A stretch of 64,000 bases of DNA from Serinus canaria (lineage: Eukaryota; Chordata; Aves; Passeriformes; Fringillidae), in assembly GCF_022539315.1 (NCBI RefSeq), contig NC_066315.1, positions 90,622,990 through 90,686,989 on the forward strand, given 5' to 3'. The first letter of the stretch is position 1. Each line of letters opens with the position of its first letter. The notes below the pieces were generated by a model. It worked only from the letters and a program-made list of their open reading frames with translations. It made no database searches and was not told where the DNA came from. The translations under genes and the position numbers were made by a program. Shown piece by piece: positions 58,501 to 64,000 of this stretch.

Positions 58501-61500
58501 AGTTACTTACTAGTATTCTGTATTATGGTAATAGATATTTCTGTTCTATTTAAAGTCACCCTACAGTGCATTCAGAATTACTTAATGAAAGATTATAAGA
58601 TACCAATACTAGCTTTATGATATAATTACATCTCTCTTTAAAAGTCTTGAAAATGTGTCCCTAGCCTCTTTCCTCTACAAGAACTAAGAATAGTTTTACC
58701 ACCAAAAGCTTTTCATGATTTTCTCTGATTTTCCTTGTGAAGCATTGAGTCTCTACCTGGAAAAGACTAAGAAAAGGTGGCTTCCATGCTCATTTTCCAC
58801 TTTTAAGATGTTTCTGTTGGGTTTTGAATTTATTTAATTTTTTTTTTTTTTTTACTATAAGGGTTAGGTGCAGGATAGGCAGTTTGGGAAATGCCATGAG
58901 GTACAGGCTGCTTCTGTAGGGATGAAGGGCAGCAGCAAGGTCTGGCCTTGCTGGTATGGGGCCACTTGACATGGAAAATCTGTCTTTTGGTCCCCTCTCC
59001 ACCCCAAGGGATCAATGCATTTCCGTGACTGCAGGTAACTGAAAGAAATAGGCTGTAATGTGTCTCTTTTCTGCTGTGGAAAACAACCAGAATCTGCTGT
59101 TATGTGTCCTCTGTGAGTAAATGTTTTTATTTCTGTAAAGAGTCAATGAGATCAGAGACCTTTGTGCCATTTTGTCCTCTGATTTTGGCCTTTTCTTTTT
59201 TTTTTTTTTTTTTTTTTTTCCCTTGGGGGGAGGATTGGTAGGTTGATAAACAGCTAACAAAGCAAATAACAAAAATCTCATATTGATCATGCATATCTAA
59301 TATCCAAATTGTCTTTCATTTTCATCATTTTCATAGCATTTCTTTGTATTTCTCCATGAATAACTTATTTTAAAAGATTTCTACGAGCAGGGGAAGGGAG
59401 CTGATGGTCTGACTTCCTAAGCAGTAGAGCAAAGCCCACTACCTAAGGATTTTTTCCTAGAATTGCTAACCACTGATTAAAATCAACAGGAGCTCTCAGA
59501 TCATGATCCTTGTGAAAACCAGATTTCCCTTTGTTCAGAGTAAGGAGTAAGAACCTGTAAATTTTAGTCTCACACAGCTCTACAGATTGGAGGTGTAGAA
59601 ACAATGATATTCCATCGGCTTTCAGCCAAAGCTGTACCAAAGTCATGGGCTCAACTGCTCAATTTCTCCAAGCCACAGGGACATGTTTGTATCCAGTTCA
59701 GCCTGGGTTTACTCATGAACTGTACCTCAGTCAGTGTTTGTGTATCCCAGGACTGAGTTGTCCTTTCATTCCATCTCAGAGGTGTGGGTGTGAGACAAAA
59801 GGCAGAATTCAGTCATGTGCATGTTTACCTGTAAGCTTGTTATGTTTTGGTTTTTTTTTTTCCTCCTGCTATATTTACATGAAGATATGTGCCAGCTAAT
59901 TTTTTTTTTCTGCCATTTTGGGTGTGCTGTTGAACACAGCTGACTGAGTGAGGCTGTGGCCCTGCATTCAAAGAGAAAACACAGATTAAATTCAGATTAG
60001 CAGTACACAAGGTCCCAGTGGCCCAGCAGCGAGAGGGTGCAGAGCAGGGATGATAACGCGTCTGGTGCCCCTCCTCAGCCCACCCCCCTGCCCTGCCTGG
60101 CCGTGCCTGGGGGGAGGATGAGCTTCTGCTCCTTGCTCACTTGGCCAGCTGTCCCAACACCTGGCAAAGTCGAGATGTCCTTTTGCAGCATCTGGGCGAG
60201 GGCGGAACGACAGCAACAAGGCAAAGTTCCCTGGCTCTGTGCTGCCAAGCGGGTAGTGGCAGATTTACAGCCATTAGGAGGTGTCCCTCCAGAGCTGTGA
60301 GCTGGCCCCGGTGTATTTTGGCAGTGCCCGCGAGCTGCGCTCCCTGGCCCCGCAGCCGCCAGCAGGACAACCCGCGAGCTCTCTAATCCAGAGTTACATT
60401 TGCCACGGGAATCCCCAGCAGGCAACCGTGAATAATTTCCACCTGCTTCGAACTCTGGAAGTGGCTTGATGGGAACGGGGAGAGATGGATGAATATGTTG
60501 ACAAAGGAGGTGGCCTTCTGTCTGTCCCTTAGGAGAGGTTGTTTCTGGCTCTGAAATGCTGAGCGTCACAGGTGCAGTCAGGTCCAGTGGCTTTGTCCAG
60601 CTTGCTGCTGTGGTGGGCTACAGAGATGCCATCAGCTCCGAGCAAGTGGGAATCAGCTCTCCACAAACCTAGAGGCTCTTCCAGCCCTGTGCCAGCCATC
60701 GTGGCCAGAGGTGATGAGACAGGACAGCATTCCTTGCTCCGTGTTTGCCGTGCTGTAACCTGACTATAAACTCCCAGCCCCCGAAAATCCTTTCCAGGCT
60801 GGCAAAGGGGCTTAGCAGGAGCTCTGGGAATTGTGTTTTTCCTGGTGGCTCAGTATGGATAAACGAGCAGGCAGAGAGGAATTATTAGCTATAGATTTAT
60901 CTGACAAGAATGCATACAGGAGAAAAATGTTATTTCAGTAAGCTGAGCACTGATTTGGTTTTTTGAAGCGTAATAGAGTTGTTAAAGTTTGAAAGGAAGG
61001 GAGCTGGCTGCTCAGGTTCTTCCTGGCTTCTGTAACTTACTGGAATTACCAAAACTCATTAAGAAACCTAAATGATCAACCAGGGGCTTGTTTGTTTGTT
61101 TTCTCCCTGTGACTTCTATGTGGCTGCTTATTTTGTTTCTTTTCCAGCGGTTTTCTGACTGTTTAATTACAGTTTTCAAAGCTGTACCTAAATAGCATAG
61201 TGTATGGGTGTTCAGAAGAGTGAGTTTCTGTAAACCTAATTATGCTCCAGCACCATTCATACTGCTAATGTTTCAGGGATATTACCCAGGAGTTAATTTA
61301 TTTCCTTTTTCTATATACAAAATAGGAATCGAATATTATTTTACAAAAGCTTATGTATTGTAAGAATGCAGCACAATGATTTTTTAGTTTATAGATCAGC
61401 TAAAGGATTTTTAATGAGAGTGAAGTGCAAGAGGAACCCAAGGTTTTCCTATTAATTTGGAAACTATGGGATCTAACTGTTACATTTTAATCTCTTACAT

Positions 61501-64000
61501 GGAGAGTACCCTCTTGTTGGAATTAACTTCTATTTAGTATTCTAAAAGTGCAAAGGTACTTAATTCTTTGAAATCAGTAACTACTTAAGATGTTATTATA
61601 AATTCTTGATTTTGATATAGACTGGCAGGATCTGTGGTACATTTCCCTCTAAGTGAGTTTTGAAGTGTATTCCTGTTATTTTTTTTTTTAATGTCTGTAG
61701 CTTTAGAACATGCAGTGTTGGCACTAAATTCTTTCAGACCACAAATAACTGCTACAGCCTTTAATTTTTTTTTTTTTTGTTGGATAACTCATGTTTAGGC
61801 AAGCCAGTGTTTCATTTCCTACATGTAGTAAAGTTCTGCAACTTGCAAATAGCAATTTCTTTCTGTTCCTGTAAATAGAACATTCCCACAAAAGAGCTGT
61901 CATATATGCTGACTGTCATGCTGACAGTGTGTCATCCCCATGGCTGGGGGAGATCTGCCATGGTATCAGGCCTCCTTGGCCACTGTTTCTGCTCTCAGAC
62001 CTATGTCCCATTTATTTTTGATTGCTCCCACCACACACTATTTTCTTAACTCTGTCTTACCAAGGGAAGTAAAAACCTGGTTTAGAAATATATTAAAGAG
62101 AAGATATATTAGGAACATTATTGTAAACATTCTGACAACAATTTTGGTCTTGAAATGTCTGTATTCAGAAATATCCCACCTCAGCAACATAATCAGTAAA
62201 TTTTTTGTTCATGTTTTGAAACATCTCTAAAACTTACACGTGGGCCAGATTAATCTGAAAACTGCTTTACCTTTTTTTTTTTTTTTTGTGCTAGTTAGAT
62301 TTTAAGCCTGAGTGAAAACTTGGATTTTAGGGAAATAGTGGATATGGACCTTAGATTTTTTAAATAGAAATTGATATATTTAATGAACAGCTTCCCCTGC
62401 TGTGAATTATTACATCCCTGCTTGAATTGCTTTGAGGGAAAAAAAGCATCCACACGATGAGAAATGCCCAATTAGTGAACATGTCTGGAAAATCTGATTT
62501 CAGAAACTTGTCTAGCATTGCACAAGAACATAAAAATTACATTTGCTCAAATAACATTCGTTCAGGAATCTTCTTGTTTCTGAGCACTTGCTTTGTACTT
62601 TTAATATGGCTTTGCTTAACACAAGTTTCCTCAGGAAAAAGAAATAAAAAGAGAACAAATCTCCCCACTAACAACTAAGGAAAATACAGACATTTCTAAG
62701 GATGGACTGATTTTTAAGTGTCTGTGAGAAGAGCTAAGACCCTTATATCCTGGCAGAGACCTCTCACTTGAATTAATGGCACAATGGAAGTAGTTCTCTA
62801 TCAACCAGCCACCTGAAAAACAGACATGGAATTTTTCCACATATTTATCAGAAAGAAAAGACCTAGCAACCCTGGGCTGTCTCTTCAGGCCTGGGATCCC
62901 ATGTTTTCCAGTGCCTATCTTTTATCCATCCTTGCCTCTTCCACTCTGTGATCCCTCTCCTCTGGCTTTCCTATGGTCTTCTTTCCACCCGTGCTGTACC
63001 TGCCGGGTCTCTTTCCTTCACAGCCCACGCTCTGCTTTGTGCTCGGACTGTTTTCTGCTCTGGGGCAAGGACACCACTGAGACCATATGAATGTGACGAG
63101 TAGGACAGATGTATAAGTTTGCCAGCACTGATTTTGAAAATGCTGAAGCCAGAGCTCACCTGGGACATCATTAAAAAAGAGTGCATGAAAGGTGGAGCCT
63201 GTGACCAGTTTTGCTGGTGGCGCATAACAGATGAACACCTAAAACTTCAGGTGGATTGGATGAATTTTCACATAGCAGAATAAAATGGTCTGAGCCTGGG
63301 AACTCATACCTCCTTCACTGCACCTCCTATCTCAGCTCCTGAATGCAAGCCTGCTCAAGCACAATAATGCAATAACTACAATTTAGTCACTTAAAGAAAA
63401 CCCAAACAACCAAACAAAACACTGTGAGTGCCCCAGCTTCGTTCTTAAAAACTACACAGCTGGAAATTTGCTATGAAAACAATGAGCCTGCACACTATGA
63501 GCAACTTAAAACTTGATCTTACGATGGAAAATGTTATACACCATTAACTAAAAACACAGTTCCCAGCTCTGTGTATTATTGCAGTTTTAGTGTTAGAAAG
63601 TTGCATTAAAATCAAAGACCTCCACTGTTCAGAAGTTAGAAAATGCCAACATTTTGAACTGTCAAACTCATTTTCTCCAGTAAGTCAAACAGTCTCATTT
63701 TCATGGGCATGTTTCTGAGATTCCTTCACAACTTATCCTACAGAAGCTCTGTACAGCTTTTTTTTTCCTCAGGGTCAGTAAGATTGTCTTATTTCTTACT
63801 ACGAAAGGAAAAATAATCAAAGTGAAACAAGTATTTGTTCTATGTATCTTACAAGCATCAACTAAATAACATCATTAGATGACTGAAAAAACTTTGCAGA
63901 GCAGGAAGGGAAAATTGTAGTTTAGTTTTGGGGAGCAGGTTCATCGTGATTTTTGAATGTGACAGAAATCTCACTTCAAAGAATGCTTTTATGAGAGAGG

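Overview
This looks like a bird genome, most likely a songbird. The window holds several CR1 retrotransposon fragments and LTRs that resemble passerine endogenous-retrovirus families. Most of it is AT-rich and carries no genes. The species assignment is inferred from recalled repeat families and was not searched.

Only one protein-coding gene can be supported. A CpG island at about 48.64-50.08 kb contains the first coding exon of TMEFF1 on the + strand, a transmembrane protein with EGF-like and two follistatin-like domains. The exon encodes a signal peptide and the start of the ectodomain. It ends at a clean splice donor (CAG|GTAATG) at 49520/49521, and everything from there to the end of the window appears to be intron 1. 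The promoter is GC-rich with no evident TATA box. The leader contains two CGG/CAG tracts and a 23-codon upstream ORF whose stop overlaps an in-frame ATG (TGATG).

Region by region: 1-48.6 kb is intergenic, possibly starting in the 3' end of an upstream gene (candidate poly(A) signal near 0.76 kb). It holds a degenerate GTG-rich repeat (2.4-3.1 kb), CR1 pieces (8.0, 10.5, 27.6-28.1, 43.9-44.2 and 45.2-46.3 kb) and a foldback (19.6 kb). It also holds a solo LTR with a perfect 6-bp target-site duplication (20.03-20.46 kb), two minus-strand LTRs (32.85-33.77 and 46.77-47.15 kb) and a small LTR scrap (31.7 kb). From 48.6 to 50.1 kb are the TMEFF1 promoter, leader and exon 1. From 49.5 to 64.0 kb is intron 1, with homopolymer runs, a perfect 13-bp hairpin (52.3 kb), a CpG-enriched pocket (60.0-60.5 kb) and a small cysteine/tryptophan-rich ORF (63.1 kb).

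The most unusual item is an uninterrupted 131-codon frame at 40,643-41,038. Its C-terminal half has the residue spacing of an L1/Tx1-type LINE ORF2 C-terminus, a class that is scarce and old in birds. No CRISPR array, operon, rRNA or tRNA was seen.
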